Below are positions 25,516 to 34,019 of a DNA stretch of 63,513 bases, in pieces. Source of the stretch: an uncultured Oscillospiraceae bacterium (GTDB lineage Bacteria; Bacillota; Clostridia; Oscillospirales; Ruminococcaceae); NCBI GenBank assembly GCA_934539585.1, contig CAKTCT010000014.1, positions 1 to 63,513 on the forward strand, read 5' to 3'. The notes below the pieces were generated by a model that saw only the letters and a list, made by a program, of their open reading frames with translations, searched no databases and was not told the DNA's origin. How positions within the stretch are numbered: position 1 is the first letter of the stretch; each line of letters opens with the position of its first letter. Position numbers and translations under genes: made by a program.

Positions 25516-25874
25516 TGGGGCTGGTGATTGCCGGGGCGGTGTCGCTGCTGGCGGGGGCGGCGGCGGCCATGGGCCTTGGGGGCGGATTCGTGCTGCTGGT
25601 GTACCTGACGGTGTTTGCCCAGGTCCCCCAGATGGAAGCCCAGTGGATCAACCTGATCTTTTTCCTGCCCATCGGCGGGCTGGCGCTGATTTTCCATGCC
25701 AGAAACCGGCTGATCGAGAAGAAAGCCGTGCTCCCGGCGGTGCTGGCCGGGCTGGCGGGGGCCGCCGGAGGGGCCGCGCTGGCTCATTTCCTGGGAAATG
25801 AGGTCCTGACCCGGGTGTTCGCGGTGTTTCTGGCGGTTATTGGCGGGAAAGAGCTGTTCCGCATCGGAAAATAG
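25512..25874 (+). CDS. TauE/SafE family half-protein, second half
   Basis: This 120-residue protein has four membrane segments and the second TauE/SafE repeat signature LAGAAAAMGLGGGFVLL (about 12-28), followed by QVPQMEAQWINL. It overlaps the first half by the ATGA at 25512. A single base change could have split an ancestral gene, but both halves are intact with a proper overlap, so the pair looks functional. Confidence 0.82.
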   Translation: MMGLVIAGAVSLLAGAAAAMGLGGGFVLLVYLTVFAQVPQMEAQWINLIFFLPIGGLALIFHARNRLIEKKAVLPAVLAGLAGAAGGAALAHFLGNEVLTRVFAVFLAVIGGKELFRIGK

Positions 25875-25924
25875 TTGCCTTCGCCCCGGCTCCGTGGTAC
25901 AATGGAGCAAAGGGGGCGAGGCGG

Positions 25925-26761
25925 TTGAAGGACTATCGGACGCTGGAAAAATTGACGGAAGGGCTGCCCGGAGGGGACCCGTTGGGCCTTCGGGTGGAGG
26001 TCGTGGTGGACCGGCCCCTGGGGAGCCGGCACCCACGGTTCCCGGAGACGGTCTATCCGGTGAACTACGGCTTCGTGGCCGGGGTCCTGGGCGGCGACGG
26101 CGAGGCCCAGGACGTGTACATTTTGGGGGTAGACCGGCCTGTGGAGCGGTTCCGGGGGCGGGTCATTGCGGTCATCCGCCGGGCCGAAGACCGGGAAGAA
26201 AAGTGGGTGGCCGCGCCGGAGGGAGCGGTGTTTTTCGAGCCGGAGATCCGGGCGGCGGTGGACTTTACCGAGAGGTACTTCCGCAGCTCCTACCGCTGTC
26301 TTTTCGAAAAAGCCTGCGGGGCGGTGCTTTTTTCCGAGGACGGCGGGGAGCGGCGGTACCTGCTGGTGCGGGGACACAATGGGCGCGTAGGGTTCTCCAA
26401 GGGTCACATTGAGGGCACGGAAGGGGAAGAAACCACCGCCCTCCGGGAGGTCCGGGAGGAGACGGGGCTGGTTCCGGAGCTGGTTCCCGGGTTCCGGCGG
26501 GAGTACTGCTACCGGCTGCCCATGGGGGTTCACAAGGCGGTGGTGTTTTTCCTGGGGCGGTTTTCGGGGACGGCGGTTTTTCAGTCAGAGGAGATCGCCG
26601 AGGGGATGCTCCTTCCTTATAAAAGGGCCCTGGCGGCGCTGAGTTTCCAGCCGGACCGGGAGGTGCTCCGGGGAGCGGAGGAGGTCCTGAACGGTCAGAA
26701 TCCGGAGGCGAAGGCGGTGGCCCAGTCTTCCAGGGGGATGGCGGGGTCTGCCAACTGGTAG
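25925..26761 (+). CDS. Pyrophosphatase-like domain fused to a Nudix hydrolase
   Basis: The 278-residue protein has two domains. Residues 20-105 resemble a type I inorganic pyrophosphatase core: YPVNYGF at 44-50, then GGDGEAQDV, where Asp58 and Asp63 match two metal ligands but Glu60 replaces the third. Residues 130-250 form a Nudix domain with a perfect box, G-x5-E-x7-REVREETGL at 160-182. It starts at a TTG after GGCGAGG and its tail overlaps the convergent DUF2812 gene by 67 bp. Nudix products often include PPi, so a linked activity is plausible but unproven. Confidence 0.75.
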   Translation: MKDYRTLEKLTEGLPGGDPLGLRVEVVVDRPLGSRHPRFPETVYPVNYGFVAGVLGGDGEAQDVYILGVDRPVERFRGRVIAVIRRAEDREEKWVAAPEGAVFFEPEIRAAVDFTERYFRSSYRCLFEKACGAVLFSEDGGERRYLLVRGHNGRVGFSKGHIEGTEGEETTALREVREETGLVPELVPGFRREYCYRLPMGVHKAVVFFLGRFSGTAVFQSEEIAEGMLLPYKRALAALSFQPDREVLRGAEEVLNGQNPEAKAVAQSSRGMAGSANW

Positions 26762-27882
26762 AAGGTGATCTGGATCACCTTGTCGCCTTTTTGGAGAAGG
26801 AGCGTGGGGAAGTAGCCGGTGTAGGCCGCCTGCTGGTCGGCGTCCAGGGACGGAAGGGAAAGGGGCGCATAGTGCCGTTCCCGGGGGGCTTTGGCCAGGA
26901 GCTCCCGGTAGAGCTCCCGGGCCAGACCGGCAGAGGCCAGGCGGTAGTATTTCACGTCCAGGCCGCCGGAGAAGGGTTGGCCGTCGGGGGTGGTCCCGCC
27001 GCCGTTTTCCTGGTAATCGATGATCTCCGGGGCCAGCCAGTCGGAGCGGCGCTCCGAGCGGTTGCTCTGGTAGCCGTCCTCCCGATAGAAGGTCCCGTCC
27101 TCCGCCAGGTCGGCCAGGGTGGCGAAGGGGTAGGGGCCGGGGTCCTCTGACAGGGAGCGGACGTTGGTCTCCATAACGTCGGCTTTCCAGAGGTTCAGAA
27201 AGCCGAAGAACCAGGCGGCGGTGAGGACTGTGAAAAGCAAGGCGCTGAGTCGGTGGGCCCTGGCACGGCGCTTCCAGTTTTTCCGGTGGTTCAGGGGCTG
27301 GCCGGCGGCCAGCTTTTTCCGCAGTCTGCTCAGGGAGAAAAGGGAGGAAAAGGAGGCCCAGGTCCCCCAGAGGACCAGGATTACGGCCCAGAGGAACCGC
27401 CAGGCTCCCATTTCCAGCAGGAGCTCCAGGACGCCGCCCCGGAAAAAGAGCAGAATGTAGAGGATCGGCCAGAACAGGGAGAGGATGAAGTCCCGGCGCT
27501 GGCGCTTGCAGACCAGGTCCAGGGCCATGGACTGGACGACGGGGTCGGTGTTCAGCTCCCGGGCGCCGGGCTGGTCGGAGGCGTAGATGAAAAACTGGCC
27601 CCAGGCCGCCAGATAGCGCCAGCCGTAGTGCTCACCCAGGGCCCTGGCTTCGGGGTCGGGCTGGCCGCCGTCGTCGGACCAGAGACTGACGGCTTTGGGG
27701 GAGGGCTCCAGGCGGTAGCGCATGGGCCGGGGCTCGCCCCGCTCAAAGGCGGCGAATCCGGCGAAAAAGCCGTCCTGGCAGAGGAAAAGCCCCTGGGCGG
27801 CCATGTCGGTGAGCCAGCTTTCCATGCCCTCCACGTCGTAGGTCGGGCAGGGCGGAATGCGGTAAACGTGGCGGAATTTCAT
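26695..27882 (-). CDS. DUF2812 domain membrane protein
   Basis: The 395-residue protein has an N-terminal DUF2812 domain (about 1-120; KFRHVYRIPPC and GWRYLAAWGQFFIY patterns), two membrane helices near 140-180, another near 215-235, and an extracytoplasmic C-terminal domain. PadR-DUF2812 pairs are common in Clostridia; the function is unknown, perhaps envelope stress. It overlaps padR by 4 bp (ATGA), with ribosome site GGAGGAG. Confidence 0.75.
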   Translation of the reverse strand: MKFRHVYRIPPCPTYDVEGMESWLTDMAAQGLFLCQDGFFAGFAAFERGEPRPMRYRLEPSPKAVSLWSDDGGQPDPEARALGEHYGWRYLAAWGQFFIYASDQPGARELNTDPVVQSMALDLVCKRQRRDFILSLFWPILYILLFFRGGVLELLLEMGAWRFLWAVILVLWGTWASFSSLFSLSRLRKKLAAGQPLNHRKNWKRRARAHRLSALLFTVLTAAWFFGFLNLWKADVMETNVRSLSEDPGPYPFATLADLAEDGTFYREDGYQSNRSERRSDWLAPEIIDYQENGGGTTPDGQPFSGGLDVKYYRLASAGLARELYRELLAKAPRERHYAPLSLPSLDADQQAAYTGYFPTLLLQKGDKVIQITFYQLADPAIPLEDWATAFASGF

Positions 27883-28208
27883 AAAATCTCCTCCTGACAA
27901 AGGGGCTCGCTTTCCGCGTCGGCAAGACAGCGGCGGAGCCGGTCCCATTCGGTCTGATAAGCCTCCCGGCCTTTTTCGGTGATGCGGTAGGTCCGTTTCC
28001 GGCCGTCCACGGCCACCTCCTGGATATAGCGCTGGGTCTCGAATTTGCCCAGGATGGTGTACAGGGTGGCCGGGCCGATGAGCAGGCGGCCGGCGGTCTT
28101 CTGCTCGATAAAGGCCGCGATGTCGATGCCGCACATGGGCTCCCGGATCAGGGCCATGAGGACGTAGAACATGGATTCGGTCAGTCCGTCCAGGGCTTTT
28201 TTGGGCAA
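27879..28208 (-). CDS. PadR family transcriptional regulator
   Basis: The 109-residue PadR protein has a winged helix with GLTESMFYVLMALIREPMCG at the start, GPATLYTILGKFE as recognition helix region, and RKTYRIT as the wing (here KRTYRIT). I chose the TTG at 28208, 9 nt after AGGAGG, which gives the standard PadR length. A palindrome at its transcription start suggests autorepression and control of the DUF2812 gene. Confidence 0.87.
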   Translation of the reverse strand: MPKKALDGLTESMFYVLMALIREPMCGIDIAAFIEQKTAGRLLIGPATLYTILGKFETQRYIQEVAVDGRKRTYRITEKGREAYQTEWDRLRRCLADAESEPLCQEEIL

Positions 28209-28228
28209 AGGGGGCCGCCTCCTTTCTG

Positions 28229-28245
28229 ATATCGTAAAACGATAT
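28229..28245 (-). promoter_or_regulatory. Putative PadR operator
   Basis: ATATCGT-AAA-ACGATAT is a perfect palindrome placed just downstream of the padR -10 box, where a bound dimer would block transcription. Confidence 0.65.
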
Positions 28246-28249
28246 TGAT

Positions 28250-28278
28250 AGTATAGCGCCAATTTCCGGATTTGTCAA
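28250..28278 (-). promoter_or_regulatory. Promoter of padR-DUF2812
   Basis: On the minus strand TTGACA and TATACT are separated by 17 bp. Confidence 0.8.
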
Positions 28279-28306
28279 GAGCGGCGGAAAAAAGATTTGT
28301 CAAGGC

Positions 28307-28335
28307 TTGTAATTAAAGCTGCGGTATGGTATACT
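28307..28335 (+). promoter_or_regulatory. Promoter of the GH78 gene
   Basis: TTGTAA and TATACT are separated by 17 bp, about 40 bp before the start codon. Confidence 0.6.
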
Positions 28336-28376
28336 GGGCGTAAACGGACCTGTGCGACACGCAAAGGAGGAAGATT

Positions 28377-30590
28377 ATGACGCAAAAGGAGATGTTCGGC
28401 GGGGCCAAATGGCTGGGAACCGGGAGCAAGCGGGCGGATATCCGGCAGCCGGACCCGGAGGGGAAGCCCCACTTTCCCATTGCCCTCTGCCAGTTTTCCT
28501 TGGAGGAAAAGCCGCTGCGGAAGGCGGCCCTTCGGGTGGTGGGACTGGGATTTTTCCACTGCCGCATCAACGGGGAGCCGGTGACGGAGGACGAGTTCCT
28601 GCCCCTGGCCACGGATTATGAGCCCCGGGAGAACTATCCGGTGGGGGAGACGCTGTCCGGCCATCGGATTCTGACGCCGGAATTTGACGTGACCGGGCTG
28701 CTGCGCTCCGGGGAAAACCTGCTGGCGGTGCATTTCGGCGGCGGATGGTACGCCAGTCTCACGGAGGACGGGGGCTGCTACGGCAGCGCCAAGGTCATCT
28801 ACCGGCTTCAGGTGGAGTACGTCGACGGCAGCCGGGGCGAGGTGGTCTCGTCGGAGCGGGACCGGATGGCGGACAGCTTTGTGAAGACCTACGATTTCAC
28901 CACCCATGAGGACCAGGACTTCCGGGGCTTTGACGACAGCGTCTGGACCGGCGGGGTCGCGGGAGAACCGGCAGTGGAAGCGGAGCCGCCCAAGGACACG
29001 GAGTACGGCTTTTCCGACTGCCCGGCGGACCGGGTGGAGGAAGTCCTCCGGCCGGTGCTGCTGGGGGAGGACGGGGACACCCGGTATTACGACGCCGGGA
29101 AGAACCTTTCCGGCTGGCCGGTGCTGCGGCTTCACGGCAGGGAAGGGGAGACGGTGGAGGTCGTATTCTCCGAGGAGCGGACCCAGGAGGGGACTCCGGA
29201 CCCGCGGTTCTCCTTCCGGCAGCGGTTCACCGTGGTGTCCGACGGGAAGGAACGGCGGGTGCGGCCCCAGTTTACCTGGTTCGGGTTCCGTTACTTCTCC
29301 GTTACCGGCGGCGCGGAGGCGGAGGCGGTGGAGTTCGTCCACACCGATGCGGCCCGGATCGGGTATTTTCACACGGATAACGACGCGCTGAACTGGCTGT
29401 ACACGGCCTACACCCACACCCAGCTGTGCAACATGCACGCCGGGCTGCCCTCTGACTGCCCGCACATCGAGCGCCGGGGGTATACCGGCGACGGCCAGCT
29501 GGTCTGTCACGCGGCTATGACCATTCTGGACGCGGAGAAGTTTTACCGGAAGTGGATCCGGGACATTTCCGACTGCCAGGACGTGTATTCCGGGCACATC
29601 CAGTACACCGCGCCCTATATCCACAGCGGCGGCGGGCCGGGAGGCTGGGGTTGCGCCATTGTGGAGGTGCCCTATCAGTTTTACCGGCACTACGGCGACA
29701 GCAGCCTGTTTGCGGAGCTGTATCCCCAGATGCTGCGGTATTTCCAGTATCTGGAAACCCACTCGGTGGACGATCTGGTGGCCAGCGACAAGAAAGGGGA
29801 GTGGTGTCTGGGGGACTGGTGCACGCCCGGGAACGTCATTCTTCCGGCGGCCTTTGTAAATAATTATTTCTATGTCCGGAGCCTGCGCCGGGTCATGGAA
29901 ATGGCTCCCCTGGTGGGCCGGAGCGGGGATGTTCCCGCCCTGGAAAAGGCCGTGGAGCGGAAGCTGGCGGCGATGAAGGCGGCGTATTTCAACACCTGGG
30001 ACGGCAACTTCATCGGGTGCCTCCAGGGGGCCAACGCCTTTGCCGTGGACTTGGGGCTGGGGGATGAGCGGACCTACCGGAATCTGGCGGACTACTACCG
30101 GCGGCTGGGGCGGCTGGATACCGGCATTTTCGGCACCGACGTGGTGCTGCGGGTGCTCTTTTCCCACGGCGACGGCCGGCTGGCGGCGGAGCTCATGGCT
30201 TCCACCGAGGACGGGACCTACGATCACTGGCACAGGCTGGGGGCCACCACCCTGTGGGAATACTGGCCCTTCGAGAAGGGGGAGCGTTCCCACAGTCATC
30301 CCATGTTCGGGACGCCTGCGTCCTATCTCTTTACCGAACTGGCCGGTATCCGGTCGGAGGCGCCGGGGTATGCCGCGCTGAAGATCAGGCCGGTGCTGTT
30401 TGACGGGGTCCGGCGGCTGGAGTGCAGGCAGCGGATTCCGGCGGGAGAGGTTTCGGTGCAGTATGAAATCCAGGGGGAGACGGTGCGGTTCCGGATCGGC
30501 ATCCCCGGGGGGATTTCGGCCCGGCTGGTTTTCGGCGGACGGGAGCTGCTGCTCAAGGCCGGAGAAAACGCGGTGGAACTGCCGCTGTGA
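28377..30590 (+). CDS. Alpha-L-rhamnosidase, GH78
   Basis: The 737-residue protein has N-terminal beta-sandwich domains (about 1-320), then the (alpha/alpha)6 catalytic barrel with the GH78 signature SDCPHIERRGYTGDGQ at about 359-374, which contains the catalytic acid region. A C-terminal beta domain follows (after about 645). No signal peptide, so rhamnose would be released from imported glycosides inside the cell (inference). AAGGAGG precedes the start. It may be co-transcribed with the lipoprotein and zinc-ribbon genes. Confidence 0.9.
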   Translation: MTQKEMFGGAKWLGTGSKRADIRQPDPEGKPHFPIALCQFSLEEKPLRKAALRVVGLGFFHCRINGEPVTEDEFLPLATDYEPRENYPVGETLSGHRILTPEFDVTGLLRSGENLLAVHFGGGWYASLTEDGGCYGSAKVIYRLQVEYVDGSRGEVVSSERDRMADSFVKTYDFTTHEDQDFRGFDDSVWTGGVAGEPAVEAEPPKDTEYGFSDCPADRVEEVLRPVLLGEDGDTRYYDAGKNLSGWPVLRLHGREGETVEVVFSEERTQEGTPDPRFSFRQRFTVVSDGKERRVRPQFTWFGFRYFSVTGGAEAEAVEFVHTDAARIGYFHTDNDALNWLYTAYTHTQLCNMHAGLPSDCPHIERRGYTGDGQLVCHAAMTILDAEKFYRKWIRDISDCQDVYSGHIQYTAPYIHSGGGPGGWGCAIVEVPYQFYRHYGDSSLFAELYPQMLRYFQYLETHSVDDLVASDKKGEWCLGDWCTPGNVILPAAFVNNYFYVRSLRRVMEMAPLVGRSGDVPALEKAVERKLAAMKAAYFNTWDGNFIGCLQGANAFAVDLGLGDERTYRNLADYYRRLGRLDTGIFGTDVVLRVLFSHGDGRLAAELMASTEDGTYDHWHRLGATTLWEYWPFEKGERSHSHPMFGTPASYLFTELAGIRSEAPGYAALKIRPVLFDGVRRLECRQRIPAGEVSVQYEIQGETVRFRIGIPGGISARLVFGGRELLLKAGENAVELPL

Positions 30591-30601
30591 GGTACTATAA
30601 A

Positions 30602-31036
30602 ATGAATCGGTGGAAAAATCTTCTGGCGGCGGTGTGCGGGGCAGTGCTTCTGGCGGGATGCTCCGGGCAGGAGCAAGGGCTTTTTGCCTTCTGCGGAGAA
30701 AAAACGGCGGAGTTTGCCGCTGCTTTTGATGAAGCGGCGGTGGAATCTGTGGAGTACGGCTATACGGTGGACACCCCGCTGCAATGCACCGTTACCGATG
30801 AAGGAGAGATCCGGGAGATTTTCGACGCCCTTTCCAGGGTCCGGGTAGGCGCGGAGCGGGAGCAGCGGGCCACGGACAGCGAGGAGTTTTTCCGGTTCCT
30901 CTCCAAGGATGGGGAAAGCTGGACTCTGGTTTTCGAGGACCGGGGGCTTTTGCTGGACGGAAAGGTCTATGAACTGACAGAAGACGGGGCGCTTTGGGAT
31001 TTGGCCCGGGCGCTCCGGAAGAATCACAAGCAATAA
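30602..31036 (+). CDS. Small lipoprotein
   Basis: The 144-residue product from the ATG at 30602 (GAGG upstream) has a signal peptide with an LLAGC lipobox, Cys20 being the lipidation site. The remaining 124 residues are soluble and acidic, without a family I recognise. A GTG at 30587 would add five residues. It begins 12 bp after the rhamnosidase stop. Confidence 0.72.
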   Translation: MNRWKNLLAAVCGAVLLAGCSGQEQGLFAFCGEKTAEFAAAFDEAAVESVEYGYTVDTPLQCTVTDEGEIREIFDALSRVRVGAEREQRATDSEEFFRFLSKDGESWTLVFEDRGLLLDGKVYELTEDGALWDLARALRKNHKQ

Positions 31037-31047
31037 GGAGGATCATT

Positions 31048-31626
31048 ATGGCAGAATCCAGAGTATTTGAGCTCAACGGGGTAAGCATTGCCCAGGTCGC
31101 GGAGCAGGTGGAGGCGTTTTTGCGGGACGCGAAGAAGATGGAGGTCCAGAGCGCGCCGTCCCAGGATGGGTATCTGATTCAGGCGGCCCAGGAGGACACG
31201 CTGCGGACCCTTTCCGGCATGAAGCTGGCCACCACGGTGCAGCTTTCCATGGCGGGGGAACGGCTGAACGTCACCCTGGGGGAGGGTCAGTGGACCGATA
31301 AGCTGGGCGCGGGAGCCGTAGGGCTGATCTTCGCCTGGCCGCTGGCGGTGACGGCGGGCATCGGCGCGTACAAGCAGAAGAAGCTGCCGTCGGAGATTTT
31401 CGATGTGATCGCCAGGTTCACGTCCTCCGGAGGGGCTGCCGCTGTAACGGCGGCTCCGGCAGCGGCTCCCCAGGGAAGCTGCTGCCCCCACTGCCATGCC
31501 CAGGTTCCCCAGGGCGCAAAATTCTGCAGCAGCTGCGGCGCAAAGCTGGTCAACAATTGCCCGGAATGCGGCGCGGCGGTGACGCCTGGCAGCAAGTTCT
31601 GCTCCCAGTGCGGAAAGGCGCTGTAA
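31048..31626 (+). CDS. Protein with C-terminal double zinc ribbon
   Basis: The 192-residue protein has an N-terminal alpha/beta domain (about 1-85), a short hydrophobic stretch near 88-110, an alanine-rich linker, and two C-terminal zinc ribbons (CPHCHAQVPQGAKFCSSCG and CPECGAAVTPGSKFCSQCG). The ATG at 31048 follows AAGGAGG. Similar DZR proteins are common and uncharacterised. Confidence 0.72.
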   Translation: MAESRVFELNGVSIAQVAEQVEAFLRDAKKMEVQSAPSQDGYLIQAAQEDTLRTLSGMKLATTVQLSMAGERLNVTLGEGQWTDKLGAGAVGLIFAWPLAVTAGIGAYKQKKLPSEIFDVIARFTSSGGAAAVTAAPAAAPQGSCCPHCHAQVPQGAKFCSSCGAKLVNNCPECGAAVTPGSKFCSQCGKAL

Positions 31627-31639
31627 TTCCGGCATCCAA

Positions 31640-31679
31640 AAAGGGCCTGTCATCTGTTGGCGCAGATGGCAGGCCCTTT
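31640..31679. terminator. Bidirectional terminator
   Basis: A 17-bp stem with one wobble (AAAGGGCCTG... / ...CAGGCCCTTT) lies between convergent genes. Confidence 0.8.
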
Positions 31680-31693
31680 GGGCTGTCTGGGGG

Positions 31694-32989
31694 TCATTCG
31701 CCGACGATCTCCTGGATTTCCCGGACGTTTACGCCCCGGAGGGGGACGCTGCGGGTGACGGACAGGGCCGCCGCTGTTCCCGCCGCTTCGCCCAGGGCCA
31801 GACAGACGGACATGATGCGGAAGTTGGAATGAGCCAGGTGTCCGCCGGAGATGTTTCGGCCGGAGAGGAGCAGTCCTTCGATTCCTACGGGAATCAGGCA
31901 ACCGTAGGGAATGGTATAGGAATCCGGCTGTGCCCACTTATGCTGGATGCCGTTGGCGTCCAGACCGGGGCCGTTTAGATTATGAACATCAAAGTTAAAG
32001 AAGGCGCGGCGCACAACCCAGTTTTCATAGACCCGAGCTGTCAGAATATCGTCAGGCTGGAGGGTCTGCTCGCCTTGGAAGTGCCGGGTTTCCCGGATAC
32101 CCAGAAGAGAGCCGACGCTCATAAGCCAGCAGTTTTCGTATCCCGGGGCGTACTCCCGCAGGAACTGGATAATGGGGCGCAGCTGGGAACGGCAGGTGGT
32201 CAGGGCCCGGGTGAGATCCACGGCGTTGGTGCCGTCCACATCGGTGACGTTAGTCATATTGCAGCAGATGACCCCTTCCTGGGGCTGAGCGTAAAGAAGT
32301 ACATGACCGGCAGGGGCGGGAATGTGTTTCCGGCCCAAGGCTTGCAGCTCGCCTTTGTCCGTGGGGACCAGAGTTTCAAAGCTGCCGGGAGTTACAGCCC
32401 GGGAATAATCCACGCCGCCGATTTTGAACATCAGAGTGGCCGGCTGCATTTTTCCGTCTTCTTCCCGGCCCTTGATAAAGGGCACGCCGCAGGCAGCCGC
32501 TACGTCACCATCTCCGGTGGCGTCTATGACGCGCTTCGCGCGGATAAGGCTCCGGCCGCTCTTGTTTTGGATGATGACGCCGCGAATTTCGTGGTTTTCG
32601 ACAACGGCGCCGCAGACCATGGTGTAAAAAAGCACCTCCACACCGGCTTCTCGAGCCATATCGTCGAAAAGAATCTTCTGGACGTCGTGGTTTATGGCAT
32701 TTTCTCCGGCATTGTGGCCTACGGTTTCCCCGTAGAAGGGGCCCATGGTAGCGGCACGTTGAAAGATCTCCTGCAGAATTTTGCTGGAGGAGTTACCCCC
32801 CCAGTGGGACATCATTCCCGCCGTGGCCATACCGCCCAGGCAGTCCTGCATTTCAATCACCATGGTTTTACAGCCCAGCCGGGCCGCCCGGAGAGCCGCT
32901 CCGATTCCTGCGGGGCCGCCGCCGGCGACGAGAACGTCTACCTCAGCGAGCACGGGAAGATCGGATTGAGGTTCCGTGTAAAAATCCAT
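31694..32989 (-). CDS. FAD-dependent oxidoreductase
   Basis: The 431-residue flavoprotein has an N-terminal GGGPAGIGAALRAARLG Rossmann motif (about 23-39), a DATGDGDVAAACG second FAD motif near 158, and a C-terminal GLLLSGRNISGGH segment as in FAD_oxidored (PF12831) proteins. These often act on sugars or other small molecules; the substrate is unknown. Start at 32989 after AAGGAGG. It is divergent from an AraC-type regulator, the likely controller. Base composition is less GC-rich than the neighbours. Confidence 0.82.
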   Translation of the reverse strand: MDFYTEPQSDLPVLAEVDVLVAGGGPAGIGAALRAARLGCKTMVIEMQDCLGGMATAGMMSHWGGNSSSKILQEIFQRAATMGPFYGETVGHNAGENAINHDVQKILFDDMAREAGVEVLFYTMVCGAVVENHEIRGVIIQNKSGRSLIRAKRVIDATGDGDVAAACGVPFIKGREEDGKMQPATLMFKIGGVDYSRAVTPGSFETLVPTDKGELQALGRKHIPAPAGHVLLYAQPQEGVICCNMTNVTDVDGTNAVDLTRALTTCRSQLRPIIQFLREYAPGYENCWLMSVGSLLGIRETRHFQGEQTLQPDDILTARVYENWVVRRAFFNFDVHNLNGPGLDANGIQHKWAQPDSYTIPYGCLIPVGIEGLLLSGRNISGGHLAHSNFRIMSVCLALGEAAGTAAALSVTRSVPLRGVNVREIQEIVGE

Positions 32990-33113
32990 AAAAACGCCTC
33001 CTTGGAGATTTTTCAAAGGCTTGACGCCCTTTTATTCTCAGTATATAATAAAAATGCAAAGTTTACCTTGATTTTTCTATCCCATATCTTTGATTTTTGA
33101 TACAGGAGGCGCC

Positions 33114-33977
33114 ATGAATCGAGTATTAAGCCGGGAGGACAACACCTTTCGCGATATTACAGCGTATCTGGATTTTCTCCGGGAAAAGGGATATGCGGTC
33201 AGTGTGTGCGGTTTTGCACCGGAACTGCTGCCGTATCTGCCGGTGCTATATCAATATGAGGCGCACATGCCGGGCGTTTGCGTGTATTTAAAATCCCGGC
33301 CGGCGACCCGGAAACGCTGCGTTGCTCAGAAGAGATTGCTGTTGGCGAACCTTCCGGGAGAGATTCGCTATGGCTGCTGCTATGCCGGTGTGGAGGAGTT
33401 TTTGGTTCCCATTTTTGCGGAGGATGGGAGGAGCATTATCTGTGTCAATATCGCCGGATACCGGGGAAATCTACGGCGTTCGGATCGGCAATACCGGAGG
33501 CTGGAGCAGAAACTTGAAACGGCGTATAGGCAGAGCTATCAGGCTCTTTCGGAAACACCGCCGTCCTTGAAGGAAGTCCGCGCCATGACGGCGCCGCTGG
33601 CGTATATGTTCCGAGTGCTGTACGCGGAATGCTGCTCCGCAAGGGGACCGGAGTCGACTTCTGAGCAGCTCTACCGGCAGATGCTGGAATATTTTTACGC
33701 ATACTATCCTCAGGAGGATGCTTTTTCAGCGGTTTGCCGGAAGCTGCACTATTCCGAAGTTTATTTGCGCAGACTGTTTCGAGAGAAAAGCGGGACGACG
33801 CCGGGAGCGTTTTTGTCCCAATTGCGGATGAGACGCGCGGCGGAGCTTCTGCGCAGCACGGATCAGCCGGTGGCGGTGGTGGCGGCGTCCTGCGGATTTG
33901 AGGACCCCAATTACTTTTCCGCCAGCTTTCGCCGGTGCTACGGCCAGTCGCCCAGGGCGTACCGAAAGGAAAAATGA
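33114..33977 (+). CDS. AraC family regulator with PocR-like sensor domain
   Basis: The 287-residue protein has an N-terminal cysteine-containing PocR-type sensory domain (about 10-150, with KRCVAQKRLLLANLPGE and YGCCYAGVEEFLVPI) and C-terminal paired helix-turn-helix units (about 190-285, ending PNYFSASFRRCYGQSPRAYRK). ATG at 33114 after GGAGG. PocR domains bind small ligands such as hydrocarbons or diols. It is divergent from the FAD oxidoreductase across a 124-bp A/T-rich gap that has only weak promoter boxes, consistent with activation. Confidence 0.83.
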   Translation: MNRVLSREDNTFRDITAYLDFLREKGYAVSVCGFAPELLPYLPVLYQYEAHMPGVCVYLKSRPATRKRCVAQKRLLLANLPGEIRYGCCYAGVEEFLVPIFAEDGRSIICVNIAGYRGNLRRSDRQYRRLEQKLETAYRQSYQALSETPPSLKEVRAMTAPLAYMFRVLYAECCSARGPESTSEQLYRQMLEYFYAYYPQEDAFSAVCRKLHYSEVYLRRLFREKSGTTPGAFLSQLRMRRAAELLRSTDQPVAVVAASCGFEDPNYFSASFRRCYGQSPRAYRKEK

Positions 33978-33978
33978 A

Positions 33979-34012
33979 CCCCGCCGTTCCGGGCGCACCT
34001 GGAACGGCGGGG
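33979..34012. terminator. Bidirectional terminator
   Basis: A 12-bp perfect stem, CCCCGCCGTTCC/GGAACGGCGGGG, lies between convergent genes. Confidence 0.8.
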
Positions 34013-34019
34013 CGATTTG

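Noticed and set aside
28275..30299. A 674-codon minus-strand open frame opposite the GH78 gene
   Set aside because: Antisense shadow; the GH78 signature on the plus strand decides.
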